A DNA stretch of 64,000 nt, from the NCBI GenBank assembly GCA_964524025.1, contig CAZGBT010000001.1:56532-120531 (forward strand), written 5' to 3'. Position 1 is the first letter of the stretch. Each line of letters opens with the position of its first letter. This document shows, piece by piece, positions 7,277 to 15,246 of the stretch. This DNA is from CAZGBT01 sp964524025 (lineage in GTDB: Archaea; Aenigmatarchaeota; Aenigmatarchaeia; CG10238-14; EX4484-224). The notes below the pieces were generated by a model, which was given only the letters and a program-made list of their open reading frames with translations, was not told where the DNA came from and searched no databases. A program made the translations under genes and the position numbers.

Positions 7277-8061
7277 GCTTAATACTTTTGCCACTAATTT
7301 TCTATTCAATCCAAGGCATTTATCTTAAATTCATATCTAGATTTAAACTTGAGAAGGTTTGGGTATCATTCTTTTATGTAATTGCAGTTTTTATTCTTTC
7401 ACTATTTTTTGGTCTAAGAGTTTCATCTTTTAATACTTTTTTGCTTGCCTTAGCTAACGGCATGATTTATGGTATGCTAGTTTTTGTAACACTAGTAGCA
7501 TTAAGCTTAGTCGATGCTTCATTTCTCTATCCAATTAGAAGACTTCATAATCCATTAGCTGCTTTTTTAATTGCAATAGTTTTAGGAGAACCTTTAACTC
7601 TAAGTAAAATAGCTTCTATAGTTTTTGCTACCATGGCAATTTTGCTATTTCAGAAGATAGAAGTTCCTAAGAAAGGTTTTAAATTAGCTATTTTATCGTT
7701 ATTACTTCTTATAATCAATGCATTTATAGTAAAACTTGGTGCGATCGAGGATAAGATTTGTTTTATGCAATTTTCGTATTTGATTGCCTCAACTCTTCTT
7801 TTGCCAGTTTCCTTAAGAAGAAAATTAAGTAAAAAGGAAGTATTATATGGATGCTTAGCAGGAATAATAAACTTTGTTGCTTTCCTTACTTTATTAAATG
7901 CACTAGAAAGATTGCCAGGCTCTTTAGTTTTTCCTTTAGTAGGAACTAATGTAATTTTGATTTCTTTCTTTTCCTTTTTAATTTTTAAGGAAAAACTGAG
8001 CAGAAAATGGTTTGAAGCTTTTATTTTCTTCCTATTTTCCTTTTTATTCCTTTTTGCCTAA
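7267..8061 (+). CDS. EamA/DMT superfamily transporter-like protein
   Basis: A 264-residue integral membrane protein with about eight to nine hydrophobic helices arranged as two similar halves. Conserved-looking features are LVDASFLYPIRRLHNPLAAFLIAIVLGEPLTLSKI, given here only to mark the end of the first EamA repeat (residues about 85-120), and GSLVFPLVGTN with FKEKLSRKWF at the end of the second. The start is ATG 7267, overlapping the preceding gene; an upstream in-frame ATG would overlap it further. DMT transporters export or import small metabolites or sugars, and the substrate here is unknown. It forms a rightward three-gene unit with 6662 and 8070. Confidence 0.72.
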   Translation: MEVSLILLPLIFYSIQGIYLKFISRFKLEKVWVSFFYVIAVFILSLFFGLRVSSFNTFLLALANGMIYGMLVFVTLVALSLVDASFLYPIRRLHNPLAAFLIAIVLGEPLTLSKIASIVFATMAILLFQKIEVPKKGFKLAILSLLLLIINAFIVKLGAIEDKICFMQFSYLIASTLLLPVSLRRKLSKKEVLYGCLAGIINFVAFLTLLNALERLPGSLVFPLVGTNVILISFFSFLIFKEKLSRKWFEAFIFFLFSFLFLFA

Positions 8062-8069
8062 TTAAAAAA

Positions 8070-8654
8070 ATGGAACCTAAATTCGTATTTTTACTTAAAA
8101 ACCTTCGTGGTTTGGTCTATTTTTCTAAAGGAGTTGATGCAAGCGAAGAAATAAAAATTTTGAAGAAAAGCTTTAGGTATAGAACTATAGGAATTTTAAA
8201 AGAATTGGACGGAAAATACTTCTTTCCGATTCAACTAGATTTTCTTAATAAATTTGGCTTGGAAGAAAAAGCTATTTTAACTTCTTCATTCTTTGCAACC
8301 CCTTTGTTAATCCTATCGAGAAAAAGTTTGAAAAAACTTAGAAAGTTTGTAATAGAATCTATAGGAATAGGAGAAAAGTTGGAATATAAAGAATTGAAAA
8401 GGAATTTAAGATTAGTAAATTATTCAATTACAGATTTTTACGTAAAGTCAATAGAATTGTTTGAGAAAGGGAAGTTAAAAGAAAGGGTTGAACTTGCTAA
8501 AAAAGATACAAAAAGGTTTTGGAGGCTTAAAAGAGGAAGGAAAGTTTTTATAGTTTATCTAGAACCTGCAAAAATTAAATCAAAAAATTTGCCCATTAAT
8601 TGCTTTTCGATAGTTCCAGGTATAATAATAGATAAAGATTATTTAAAAGCCTAG
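8070..8654 (+). CDS. Hypothetical protein, unrecognised
   Basis: A 194-residue basic, soluble protein with no membrane segment and no motif I recognise. It starts nine bases after the transporter stop and ends inside the 3' end of the convergent HD gene (12-base overlap). It has alternating strands and helices: FVFLLKNLRGLVYF, RYRTIGILKELDGKYF, and a Lys-rich middle KLKERVELAKKDTKRF, then VFIVYLEPAKI. The composition is ordinary for the neighbourhood, suggesting a vertically inherited lineage-specific gene. The operon with the transporter gives no firm functional hint. Confidence 0.6.
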   Translation: MEPKFVFLLKNLRGLVYFSKGVDASEEIKILKKSFRYRTIGILKELDGKYFFPIQLDFLNKFGLEEKAILTSSFFATPLLILSRKSLKKLRKFVIESIGIGEKLEYKELKRNLRLVNYSITDFYVKSIELFEKGKLKERVELAKKDTKRFWRLKRGRKVFIVYLEPAKIKSKNLPINCFSIVPGIIIDKDYLKA

Positions 8655-9191
8655 TTCTTTAAGGACAAAATTTACGGATTTTAATTTAAGAGATTTAAGT
8701 TCTTTTATGACTTTTCTAACTACAGGTTTAAAAGACTTATTTCCCATTTCTATTTCTTCCAAACAATAAAGCAATGCTTCTATTCTATCAGCAGCTTTTA
8801 CTATCTTTCCTTCTAAACTTCTTAAATTGGTAGAATTTTCCCAAATCTTTTGGTAAAAAATTCCCAAATCTCTAGGTAAATCCTTTAATAGAAGTGAAAC
8901 AAATTTTTTACTCATCTTTTCTATTTCCTTACTTAATTTCTTGTCTGCATGCTTAAAATCTGAGAGTATATCTCCAGTTATACATTCCTCCATATCATGC
9001 AGCAAAGCTGATCTCAAGACTTTTTCTATATCAACTTTATTGCCGAATTTCCTTTCCAAATCGCTCAATATCATTCCGATTAAAGCTACATGAAAGCAAT
9101 GTTCGCTAACACTCTCGTCTTTTATCCTATTCCTGGCGCTGAAACGAATAATTCTATCTAAGCCTCTTATTCTTTGCAAAAATTTTTTCAT
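8643..9191 (-). CDS. HD-domain phosphohydrolase, YfbR/HDDC2-like 5'-deoxynucleotidase
   Basis: A 182-residue metal-dependent phosphohydrolase. The metal-ligand pattern is complete: DESVSEHCFHVALIG (first His), ALLHDMEECITGD (the HD pair) and KAADRIEALL (last Asp). The N-terminal RIRGLDRIIRFSAR and the SVSEH motif place it with the HD_3 group that includes E. coli YfbR and eukaryotic HDDC2, which hydrolyse 5'-deoxynucleoside monophosphates. The length is usual for the family. It is monocistronic, convergent with and overlapping 8070-8654 by 12 bases. A role in nucleotide pool cleaning is inferred. Confidence 0.82.
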   Translation of the reverse strand: MKKFLQRIRGLDRIIRFSARNRIKDESVSEHCFHVALIGMILSDLERKFGNKVDIEKVLRSALLHDMEECITGDILSDFKHADKKLSKEIEKMSKKFVSLLLKDLPRDLGIFYQKIWENSTNLRSLEGKIVKAADRIEALLYCLEEIEMGNKSFKPVVRKVIKELKSLKLKSVNFVLKELGF

Positions 9192-9247
9192 AAATTAGAA
9201 TTTCTAGCAAGCTTTAAATTCTATGGTTTTTGTAAGATCTGGATTTG

Positions 9248-10030
9248 TTACGAGTTACTTCTCGGATCGCTTATTGCGTTTTGTAATTCCAATACATATT
9301 GGGTTGCAACTTCAGCGACGTATTTTGCTGTGAATAGTAAATCAATAGCTTCCTTTCCATCAACTGGAGGCTTATAACGATGCTTTTTGATATCCAGGAG
9401 TAGTCTAACCGAGTCTTCGATTCCGAACAATTCCCCGCCTGCTAATACTCTTTCCTCTTCGCTTAGCTTTCCCGTTTCAGGATATAGGAACTCGGTCATA
9501 TCGGCTAAAGCTCTTATACCAGAAGTTATAGCATCCTGTAAATTATATTCATTACAATTTCTTCGAGTTCCGTAGTATACGACCCACTTCCTTGTATGCA
9601 TAAGACGTAAACTTCCCATTTGCAAAACTGCCAGTTTCTTTTCGTATTTGCCAGGTTTTAGATAACATGGAAACCAAACAGCGGATTCCCATACCGATAT
9701 CCAGCTTCCATAAGAATAAGGAAATGTTAATCCAACTTCCCAGCTTCCTCTGTCTACAACGCTTACGTCTAACGGTATAGGTCCCAAAGCAAGAAGTTCC
9801 ATTTCAAGTTTTCTTAGCCTCCAAAATAAGCTATCTGGAGTTATCCCACTACCTGGAGTTACTATCAAAACATCTACATCACCTAAACATGGGGGTTGCT
9901 TGTTTTCTAGAGCGGAGTGTAAGAAATTAGTGCTGCTTCTGCCATAAATGCACCATGCATCTATCAGATTTTTTTCTCGTTGCTCTTCTAGGGTTGAAAT
10001 TAATTTAGTTAAATAATTTTTTACGTTCAT
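9248..10030 (-). CDS. Nucleotidyltransferase-superfamily protein
   Basis: A 260-residue protein from ATG 10030, which overlaps the upstream methyltransferase stop by 4 bases. A longer frame continues into the methyltransferase but has no support. Residues 25-60 read IYGRSSTNFLHSA and then LGDVDVLIVTPGSG, a divergent form of the G[GS]-S...DxD motif of the polymerase-beta-like nucleotidyltransferase fold. The region PIPLDVSVVDRGSW supplies a third acidic position. The second half is helical (LQDAITSGIRALADM) and could be the substrate-binding domain. By eye, base and codon use is less AT-biased than in the flanking housekeeping genes, hinting at transfer. The substrate is unknown; a nucleotidyltransferase acting with a methyltransferase suggests small-molecule or sugar modification. 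Confidence 0.6.
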   Translation of the reverse strand: MNVKNYLTKLISTLEEQREKNLIDAWCIYGRSSTNFLHSALENKQPPCLGDVDVLIVTPGSGITPDSLFWRLRKLEMELLALGPIPLDVSVVDRGSWEVGLTFPYSYGSWISVWESAVWFPCYLKPGKYEKKLAVLQMGSLRLMHTRKWVVYYGTRRNCNEYNLQDAITSGIRALADMTEFLYPETGKLSEEERVLAGGELFGIEDSVRLLLDIKKHRYKPPVDGKEAIDLLFTAKYVAEVATQYVLELQNAISDPRSNS

Positions 10031-10704
10031 AATTTTGCCCCTATAATAGCAACCCATCGTCCAAACGGAAAGTTTCTCGTCCAAAGTATCTTGAAATATT
10101 TGGTAAAAATTTTGAGTAAATAAAAAGGAGAAGGAAAATACCACTCTCTTCCATCCCAGTTTGCGTATAGCGTTATTAGTGGGTTTGTTGGGGTACGCCT
10201 TTTTAAAAGAGTGCAAATTGAATCTCTGATGTGTCTTGGATAAGAGGCATTCTGTGTTATTAAACAGAAAATTCCTTTACAATTCAATATCCTACGGACC
10301 TCACCCAAAAATCGTTCCTGAGAGTTTGGATCAAGATGAGGAAGCATGGAGTTAGAAAAAGCATACGAAATGCGTCCATTAGGGAATGGTAGCGATAAGG
10401 CATCTCCTTCTATCCAACAACTGCGATACCAATCTTCAGAAAAATACTCTCTTCCTGTTTCTAACATTTCTTTACACAAATCAACACCGATGGAGAGTAC
10501 AGCGAACTTTTGTTGAACATAAATGCAATCCTTTCCTGCTCCGCATCCAATGTCTAGGAAGATATCCCCAGGTTTTGGTTTTCTCAACTCAAACATAGTT
10601 TTTATGGCCTCTTCTTCTAGCTTTGACACCTCGAAATACTGCTGATGAAGGCCAACTTTTGTAAATCTACGATAGGTATTTATGGTATTCTTAAAATTTA
10701 TCAT
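10027..10704 (-). CDS. Class I SAM-dependent methyltransferase
   Basis: A 225-residue Methyltransf_11/25-type enzyme. Motif I is FLDIGCGAGKDCIYV, followed by SIGVDLCKEMLETG (motif post-I), WIEGDALSLPFPNG (acidic loop) and the motif IV region YAFSNSMLPHLDPNSQERFLGEVRRI, marked here by its position around residues 110-135. The C-terminal quarter (YANWDGREWYFPSPFYLLKI) is a substrate cap typical of small-molecule methyltransferases. It is translationally coupled by an ATGA overlap to the downstream nucleotidyltransferase-like gene. The pair is isolated from neighbours by a 243-base upstream spacer. Substrate unknown. Confidence 0.8.
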   Translation of the reverse strand: MINFKNTINTYRRFTKVGLHQQYFEVSKLEEEAIKTMFELRKPKPGDIFLDIGCGAGKDCIYVQQKFAVLSIGVDLCKEMLETGREYFSEDWYRSCWIEGDALSLPFPNGRISYAFSNSMLPHLDPNSQERFLGEVRRILNCKGIFCLITQNASYPRHIRDSICTLLKRRTPTNPLITLYANWDGREWYFPSPFYLLKIFTKYFKILWTRNFPFGRWVAIIGAKL

Positions 10705-10947
10705 CTTATAATAGTGACTATTAAAATTTTTAAATGTAATGACTTAAAATGGCTCATAAGAAAAAGGATATATAATATCTTCTTTAGTAGTTAATTTAGT
10801 CAATCATCAAAAATTTTATTATTTATTTTTTAAGGAGTTGCGGTAAGGAGTACAAAAGCTGAATTCTTCGCTAATTTTGCATTGTAGAAATTTGCTTACA
10901 CAAACATCTGCTGCGTCTGAATACCTGCTGTTATAACTAAATAAGAG

Positions 10948-12048
10948 TTAGGCATGTTTATATTCTTCAATTGTTTTTATCCACTCTTGGATTGGTTTAA
11001 ACTGACTAGCTATGGCGTAAATTTTGCTAGTAGCACCGCTTGTTAACCCCCTTTCTAGAGCTTGCCTAAGAGAAATAGGAGGTTCTAATCCTGCTTCTTC
11101 TAACTTTTTCCTACCTTTTCCACTCAAAGGTTTATGAATTCTAGCTTCTGCATAATCTGTAATTGAACTAAAAGTACCTATTAATTCAAATCCACGCCAA
11201 AGTTCTAACTCTCCGCTGGGATAAAGTTTAAGTACAAATCTATTCAAGCAGAATTTCTCTTGAGCGATCAAACCACCATCTCTTGTATCTTCCATATTTG
11301 GAACATACTCACCATCTGCAAACTCAGGTCTAATCCCCCTTATCTTATATCCTAGTAAACCACCATCTGCAAATTTTAGTTCCTTATCTATATCTATCCA
11401 GGTGTGTGCTATTATTTCTGTGCTTTTTCTCGGTGGCTCATAAGCGATAAATGCAGGTAATTCCATTCTTTCCCTTCCATCAAAGCCTTTTTCTATTACC
11501 CTATAGGATTGCGGTGGCTTTCTTATTTCATATTCCATTTCTACAAAGATTTTTGCTTTTTTATTTAGTATTTTATTAGCTGTGTAAGCAGTTGTAGCAC
11601 AATATCTTTTTATAACTTCCGGATTCCCGTCAAGAAGGAAGTTATTAATATTTCCTGGAATAGGTAGATAGCGTATACCACCATATCCTATCAGTATTTC
11701 ACCAGCAAGTTCAGCAGAAAAAGTAGCTAGCGACGGAATTATAGGTTCTTTTCTTTTTTCAAGGATTTCTAAGGAAGTGGCACTTCCTATTCCAGATGGA
11801 AGATCTACTGCTAATGGCTCTCTCGGTGCCTCAAGATCTCGTTGGATTAAAAGAATAAAAACTCCGCTTGGATCATGAATTTTCGGCAGGCAACCAAGGC
11901 CTAATCTGCCAGTTAATTCTCTAGCTTCGTATGGCTTTTCCCACCCGGGTATTAATTCCGCTTCCAATTCTTCCATTCCTTTAATGCCTTTAGGTGTTAA
12001 TTCTAAAGTTTTGCCATTCTTAACTTGTCTGAAAACCCAAACTTTCAT
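10948..12048 (-). CDS. Hypothetical 366-residue protein, unrecognised
   Basis: A soluble protein that I cannot assign. It has no membrane segment or signal peptide. It has several Gly/Asp-rich turns (DLPSGIGSATSL, GYGGIRYLPIPGN, FADGGLLGYKIRG, FADGEYVPNMEDTRDGG), suggesting a large beta-rich domain in residues 50-290. A helical, possibly DNA- or protein-contacting C-terminus follows (HKPLSGKGRKKLEE, SLRQALERGL). The N-terminus MKVWVFRQVKNGKTLELTPKG resembles the start of a winged-helix or restriction-accessory domain but is not diagnostic. It is monocistronic, with balanced composition compared with the AT-rich neighbours. It lies next to the methyltransferase/nucleotidyltransferase pair in an accessory-looking block. 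Confidence 0.6.
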   Translation of the reverse strand: MKVWVFRQVKNGKTLELTPKGIKGMEELEAELIPGWEKPYEARELTGRLGLGCLPKIHDPSGVFILLIQRDLEAPREPLAVDLPSGIGSATSLEILEKRKEPIIPSLATFSAELAGEILIGYGGIRYLPIPGNINNFLLDGNPEVIKRYCATTAYTANKILNKKAKIFVEMEYEIRKPPQSYRVIEKGFDGRERMELPAFIAYEPPRKSTEIIAHTWIDIDKELKFADGGLLGYKIRGIRPEFADGEYVPNMEDTRDGGLIAQEKFCLNRFVLKLYPSGELELWRGFELIGTFSSITDYAEARIHKPLSGKGRKKLEEAGLEPPISLRQALERGLTSGATSKIYAIASQFKPIQEWIKTIEEYKHA

Positions 12049-12148
12049 CGTTTTAATTTACAATCTTAAGACTTAAGTTTGTTACGTTGAAATTTTTAAA
12101 AGATTAACTGAAGACAACGCTGGGAATCAATTTTATCTTTATTCGTCT

Positions 12149-12292
12149 ATGTTATCCTCCTTGAAGGTGCTTTATGGGTTTTTCAATTCCCTTTCTCAGT
12201 TCCTTTCCAACATTTCTCTAACATCTGTAAGACAAAGGAGGTCAATAGGTCGTGTAAAGTTCCTATTATATCGAAGATTTATTTGGTTTTAA
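12149..12292 (+). other. Short open frame (47 codons) in the spacer before tRNA-Asn; doubtful gene
   Basis: The 297 bases between the 366-residue gene and tRNA-Asn contain one plus-strand frame from ATG 12149 to TAA 12292. It encodes a Ser/Arg/Phe-rich peptide with a basic middle (TSVRQRRSIGRVK). No ribosome-binding site is evident, and I recognise no homologue. It could be a fragment of an older gene or chance. Nothing else in this spacer is recognisable, apart from AT-rich promoter-like sequence near 12270-12340. Confidence 0.2.
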
Positions 12293-12345
12293 TAAAACCT
12301 CTTGTCGAATCTCATATTTCGCAAACGAATCCAAAAATTAAATTG

Positions 12346-12417
12346 CGCCCGGGGTGGGATTCGAACCCACGACCTCCCGGTTAACAGCCGGTCGCTCTAC
12401 CGCTGAGCTACCCGGGC
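12346..12417 (-). tRNA. tRNA-Asn (anticodon GTT)
   Basis: A 72-base cloverleaf on the minus strand. The acceptor is GCCCGGG/CCCGGGC, the D arm GCTC-AGCGGTA-GAGC, the anticodon loop CTGTTAA with GTT at 34-36, and the T arm GTGGG-TTCGAAT-CCCAC with discriminator G. No CCA is encoded. The outermost anticodon-stem pair 27-43 is an A-G mismatch; all other stem pairs are intact. It lies 11 bases downstream of the asparaginyl-tRNA synthetase gene on the same strand, so the tRNA and its charging enzyme may be transcribed together. Confidence 0.95.
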
Positions 12418-12428
12418 ATATATAATAT

Positions 12429-13751
12429 TTAAGGATAGACTTTTCTTCTTACTAATCTCGGAAATGCAATAGCATCCCTTATATGTTCTAATTTTAACAT
12501 CCAAGCAATAAACCTCTCTATTCCTAAACCAAAACCAGCATGTTGCACAGTTCCCCACTTTCTCAATTCTAAATACCATTTGTAATCCTCTGGTTTCAAT
12601 CCTTCTTCCTTAATTCTTTTAAGCAATTCTTGATAATCGCTTATCCTTTCACCACCACCTATTATTTCTCCATAACCTTCTGGAGCCAGCAGATCAACGC
12701 TTAAAGTAACTCTTGGATCTTTAGGATCTGGCTTATGATAGAATGCTTTAGCTTTTTTTGGATAATGCGTAACAAAGAACGGATATTCGAATTTTAAGGT
12801 TAAAGCTTTTTCATGAGTCCAAGTTAAATCTTCTCCCCATTCTATTTTTATTCCATCTTTTTGCAAAATCTTAACGGCTTCTGTATAAGTTATTCTCTTG
12901 AAAGGAGGTTTTATTTTAAGGAAATATTTAGGGTCTCTTCCAAAATATTCTAAAATATCAGCCTTTCTTTTTGCCAGTTCTTGGCACATGTAAGATATAA
13001 GCTCCTCTATAACCTTTATTATGCATTCTAAATCGCAAAACGGTTGCTCAACTTCTAAATGCCAATATTCTGTTAAATGCCTTCTCGTTCTCGATTTTTC
13101 AGCTCTAAAAGAGGGTGCTATAGTATAAATTTTTCCTAGACTTGCAATTGCAGCTTCAGCATACAATTGCCAAGATTGGGTTAAGTAAACTGTATCACCA
13201 AAATATTTTACTGGAAATAGGGTTGCACCACCTTCGCATGCAGAAGCTGTGAAGATTGGAGCATGGAATTCTTTATAGCCATGAGATTCCAGCCATTCTC
13301 TCGCAACTCTAAAAACTTCGCTTCTGAAAATTAAAATCTTTTGCATTTTTTCGCTTCTTATCCATAAATGACGATGGGTTAGAAGGAAGTCTGGCCCATG
13401 ATATTTTTTAGCTATAGGATAATCCATTTCAGCTTTAGTTATTACCTTAGCTTTTTCAACCTTTATCTCATAACCTCCTGGAGCTCTTTTATCTTTTCTA
13501 ACTTCACCTTCTATTTCAAGAGTAGATTCTACCGGAAGTTTATCCAATTCTTCAAAAAATTCCTTATCCTTAGTTAAAGTGCATTGAATTATTCCTGTAC
13601 CATCTCTAATGAGCAAGAAAAGTATTTTACCTAACCTTCTCCTATGATGCAACCAACCTCTTATTTTTATTTTTCCTTTAATCTTACCTTTAAGAATTTC
13701 TTCTATAGGAACGAATTCAGCGGATATTAAATCGATCACCCATCCTCTCAC
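12429..13751 (-). CDS. asnS: Asparaginyl-tRNA synthetase
   Basis: A class IIb aminoacyl-tRNA synthetase of 440 residues. The N-terminal OB anticodon-binding domain occupies residues 15-115 (KIRGWLHHRRRLGKILFLLIRDG). The catalytic core has HAPIFTASACEGGATLFPV and LTQSWQLYAEAA, hallmarks of AsnRS, where AspRS differs. Motif 2 is FRAEKSRTRRHLTEYWHLEVE, marked by position near 217-237, and motif 3 is GFGLGIERFIAWML. It starts 3 bases after the stop of the asparagine synthetase-like gene and is followed by tRNA-Asn. Synthesis of asparagine, the charging enzyme and its tRNA are thus adjacent. Direct charging means the indirect Asp-tRNA-Asn amidation route is not required. Confidence 0.95.
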   Translation of the reverse strand: MRGWVIDLISAEFVPIEEILKGKIKGKIKIRGWLHHRRRLGKILFLLIRDGTGIIQCTLTKDKEFFEELDKLPVESTLEIEGEVRKDKRAPGGYEIKVEKAKVITKAEMDYPIAKKYHGPDFLLTHRHLWIRSEKMQKILIFRSEVFRVAREWLESHGYKEFHAPIFTASACEGGATLFPVKYFGDTVYLTQSWQLYAEAAIASLGKIYTIAPSFRAEKSRTRRHLTEYWHLEVEQPFCDLECIIKVIEELISYMCQELAKRKADILEYFGRDPKYFLKIKPPFKRITYTEAVKILQKDGIKIEWGEDLTWTHEKALTLKFEYPFFVTHYPKKAKAFYHKPDPKDPRVTLSVDLLAPEGYGEIIGGGERISDYQELLKRIKEEGLKPEDYKWYLELRKWGTVQHAGFGLGIERFIAWMLKLEHIRDAIAFPRLVRRKVYP

Positions 13752-13754
13752 CTT

Positions 13755-14666
13755 TTATTTAGCTTGCTTTATTTTTATAAGTTGTGGAGGGAAAGTTGTG
13801 TATCTTATATCTTTCAAACCACAAATCCACATGCATAACCTTTCTATTCCAAGGCCAAAACCAGCTGTTCTAGCTAACTCGAACTTCTTCAAAAATTTTA
13901 AATAACTTTTTAATCCAAGCTTTTTGAATAAGCTAACTAATTTCTTTTTATCATCTTCTCTCTCGCTTCCAGTTGCACATTCTCCGTAACCTTCTGGCAA
14001 TATCAAATCGAAATCTAAGAATTTACCTCCATCGCTTTTAAAAGGAAAACCTCTATCCCTAGCTAATTCTATCGGAAAACCAGTAACAAAAAAGGGAGTT
14101 TTCATAGATTTGGAAAGCTTTTCTTCAGCTTTTGAATAATCGTCACATTTTGCTATTTTTAAAGCGTCTTCGTATTCGAGCTTCGGTAAAGGAAGCTTAA
14201 TTGATCTAATTTTTCTTCCCAAAATTTCCAATTCCGTTTTGCACCTCTTTTTTACTTTTTTAACGATATAAGCCAAAAGTCTTTCTAAAATTTTTATAGC
14301 ATCTTTTCTTCTACCTTCCATTTCAACCTCTAACTGATAAAATTGGAGTAAATGTCTTCCAGCTTTAATCTTTTGAATTGGTTCGAGCCTAAAAGAAGGT
14401 AGTAAAGCAAAAATTCTTCCATAAGCTTTTGCTAAGTAAGGTTTGTAAAGTGTTAAAGCTGACAAAAGTTTTAGTTTAATTCCGCTGAATTCGAATTCAA
14501 AAAATCTTGCTTCTCCTATGCCAGGATCCGGAAAGTCTGCTATTAGAGAAGGAAATAATTCAATAAACCCTTTTCTTTCTAAAAATTTTCTTGCAGCTTT
14601 TACAATTTCACTTTTGATTCTCATTATCTCTTTTTGCCTCTTCATGGTAGTTAATAATTCTCTCAC
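13755..14666 (-). CDS. Archaeal asparagine synthetase A-like enzyme (AsnRS/AspRS catalytic-core paralogue)
   Basis: A 303-residue class II synthetase core without the OB anticodon-binding domain. Motif 2 is LLPSFRLEP followed by GRHLLQFYQLEVE, and motif 3 is TAGFGLGIERLCMW; the active-site segment LILPEGYGECATGSERE matches AsnRS. In Pyrococcus this class (asparagine synthetase-related) was shown to make asparagine from aspartate, ammonia and ATP. That known function fits the present position directly upstream of AsnRS with a 3-base gap. It starts at ATG 14666; a second ATG seven codons in is possible. It is divergent from an Lrp gene whose palindromic boxes lie in the shared 81-base promoter, suggesting control by amino acid supply. 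Confidence 0.85.
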   Translation of the reverse strand: MRELLTTMKRQKEIMRIKSEIVKAARKFLERKGFIELFPSLIADFPDPGIGEARFFEFEFSGIKLKLLSALTLYKPYLAKAYGRIFALLPSFRLEPIQKIKAGRHLLQFYQLEVEMEGRRKDAIKILERLLAYIVKKVKKRCKTELEILGRKIRSIKLPLPKLEYEDALKIAKCDDYSKAEEKLSKSMKTPFFVTGFPIELARDRGFPFKSDGGKFLDFDLILPEGYGECATGSEREDDKKKLVSLFKKLGLKSYLKFLKKFELARTAGFGLGIERLCMWICGLKDIRYTTFPPQLIKIKQAK

Positions 14667-14692
14667 ACTTTTAAAAATTTCTCTAATTTTTA

Positions 14693-14745
14693 TGAAAATT
14701 TTTCAATGTTTTTCAGAAATTTAAAATAATTTTGAAAAATATTCA
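14693..14745. promoter_or_regulatory. Divergent promoter with two palindromic Lrp-type operator boxes
   Basis: The 81 bases between the asparagine synthetase gene and the lrp gene contain TGAAAATTTTTCA (14693-14705) and TGAAAAATATTCA (14733-14745). These are two 13-base near-perfect palindromes of form TGAA(N5)TTCA with centres 40 bases apart. A TTTAAAATAA TATA-like box (about 14720-14729) lies some 25 bases before the lrp ATG, and the second palindrome ends two bases before that ATG, where a leaderless transcript would start. The arrangement fits autorepression by Lrp and joint control of the asparagine genes. The binding protein is inferred. Confidence 0.6.
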
Positions 14746-14747
14746 AT

Positions 14748-15221
14748 ATGGACGAGAAAGATAGGAGGATATTGGAAATTTTGCAAAAGAATTGTAAGCT
14801 AACAACTAAGGAACTGGCAAGAATGCTAAATATGCCTCAAACAACTGTTTTTGTGCGTATCAAAAAGCTGGAAAGGGAAGGTATAATAAAAAGTTATAGA
14901 GCCATTTTGGATGCAAAGAAAGTAGGAAAGCCTGTTACAGCGTTTGTACTGGTTTCATTTTCCTACAGAATTCCAGAAGAAAAGAAGATACTTTCTCAAA
15001 GGCAAATTGCTAAGAAAATTTCTCTATTTCCTGAAGTTCAAGAAGTTCATATAATAGCTGGCCAATGGGATATGATAGTTAAAGTTAAAGCAAAAAGTGT
15101 TGAAGAAGTTGGTAAGTTTGTTGTCGAGAGACTAAGAAAAATCGAAGGTATAGAAAAAACTTTAACTTGCATAGTTTTCTTTACGGAAAAAGAAGATACT
15201 GCGATAAGTCTTTACGCCTAG
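14748..15221 (+). CDS. Lrp/AsnC family transcriptional regulator
   Basis: A 157-residue feast/famine regulator. The N-terminal winged helix-turn-helix is residues 1-50 (DEKDRRILEILQKN, TTKELARMLNMPQTTVFVRIKKLEREG). After the linker, the C-terminal RAM effector/oligomerisation domain starts with AFVLVSF and includes VQEVHIIAGQWDMIVKVKA, marked near residues 97-115. Archaeal members bind amino acids and act as repressors or activators. It is divergent from the asparagine synthetase-like gene and AsnRS, with palindromic boxes between them, so I infer control of asparagine metabolism and of itself. There is an insertion (RIPEEKKILSQRQIAKK) before the second helix of the RAM domain. Convergent with the Cas2-like gene. 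Confidence 0.9.
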   Translation: MDEKDRRILEILQKNCKLTTKELARMLNMPQTTVFVRIKKLEREGIIKSYRAILDAKKVGKPVTAFVLVSFSYRIPEEKKILSQRQIAKKISLFPEVQEVHIIAGQWDMIVKVKAKSVEEVGKFVVERLRKIEGIEKTLTCIVFFTEKEDTAISLYA

Positions 15222-15246
15222 AGAAAGCTCTCAAAGTCTAAAAAGA

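Noticed and set aside
10705..10947. Possible gene in the spacer upstream of the methyltransferase
   Set aside because: Plus-strand pieces such as VRSTKAEFFANFAL are interrupted by several stops and too short to support a gene or a firm pseudogene.
12397..12579. Minus-strand frame overlapping the start of tRNA-Asn and the end of AsnRS
   Set aside because: It is out of frame with AsnRS, whose conserved C-terminus covers the same bases.
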